From assembly GCA_025356695.1 (NCBI GenBank), contig JANXSE010000305.1:1-5898 (forward strand): a stretch of DNA of 5,898 bases, given 5' to 3'. Numbering within the stretch: position 1 is the stretch's first letter; every line of letters begins with the position of its first letter. Of the stretch, positions 5,811-5,898 are shown piece after piece. The translations under genes were made by a program, and so were the position numbers. The notes under the pieces were generated by a model. The model had not been told where the DNA came from, did not search any database, and saw only the letters and a program-made list of their open reading frames with translations. This stretch comes from Betaproteobacteria bacterium. GTDB lineage: Bacteria; Pseudomonadota; Gammaproteobacteria; Burkholderiales; SG8-41.

Positions 5811-5898
5811 TCAGTGGCGGAAATGGCGATGCGCGGTGAATACCATGGCGATGCCGCGCTCATCTGCGGCGGCAATCACCTCGGCGTCACGCATGCTG
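5811..5898 (-). CDS. purH: 3' end of bifunctional AICAR transformylase/IMP cyclohydrolase
   Basis: Only the last 28 codons and the TGA stop (5813-5811) are present; the rest lies beyond the right edge. The translated end runs [20 protein letters not shown] and finishes TAHRHFRH. It matches the very conserved PurH C-terminus (E. coli ends with a nearly identical [22 protein letters not shown] pattern). PurH carries out the last two steps of IMP synthesis. The gene sits directly upstream of purD, the arrangement common in proteobacteria, and the operon promoter must lie outside the window. Confidence 0.93.
   Translation of the reverse strand, partial: SMRDAEVIAAADERGIAMVFTAHRHFRH

Overview
The window looks like a chromosomal segment of a GC-rich proteobacterium, most likely a betaproteobacterium. 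This rests on high G+C, GC-rich third positions, and the same-strand order purH-purD-(VOC)-hemF with HemF and PurD sequences of proteobacterial type. No genus can be named from the sequence alone.

Right part (2636-5898, all on the minus strand, so read from high to low coordinates). The last 28 codons of purH are followed by complete purD, a two-module VOC (glyoxalase/dioxygenase-fold) protein gene, and hemF. Gaps are 36, 28 and 30 bases, so this is almost certainly one transcription unit. It joins IMP synthesis (PurH), the second step of purine synthesis (PurD) and oxygen-dependent haem synthesis (HemF). The VOC gene between purD and hemF is the unusual member.

Middle part (1050-2635). An accessory-looking patch breaks the conserved block. 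It holds a structured hemF 3' region with several small hairpins, then an AT-richer orphan gene for a 90-residue protein with its own plausible promoter, paired 12-base direct repeats and a strong ribosome binding site. Next come a palindromic GGGGTC-containing motif and a 143-bp pair of inverted REP elements (a REPIN). Last is a gene for an exported alpha/beta-hydrolase-like protein, whose start codon and signal-peptide n-region lie inside the REPIN.

Left part (1-1049, plus strand). This is the 3' portion of a regulator with two tandem receiver (REC) domains. The frame stays open to the window edge, so the protein probably continues upstream. It converges on the hydrolase gene with only 18 bases between the stop codons, inside a GC-rich hairpin.

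No tRNA, rRNA, CRISPR array, intact transposase or phage gene was seen. I found no convincing new multi-gene system. The most notable points are the REPIN fused into a coding region, the orphan small gene with its repeat-bearing promoter, and the VOC gene embedded in the purine/haem operon.
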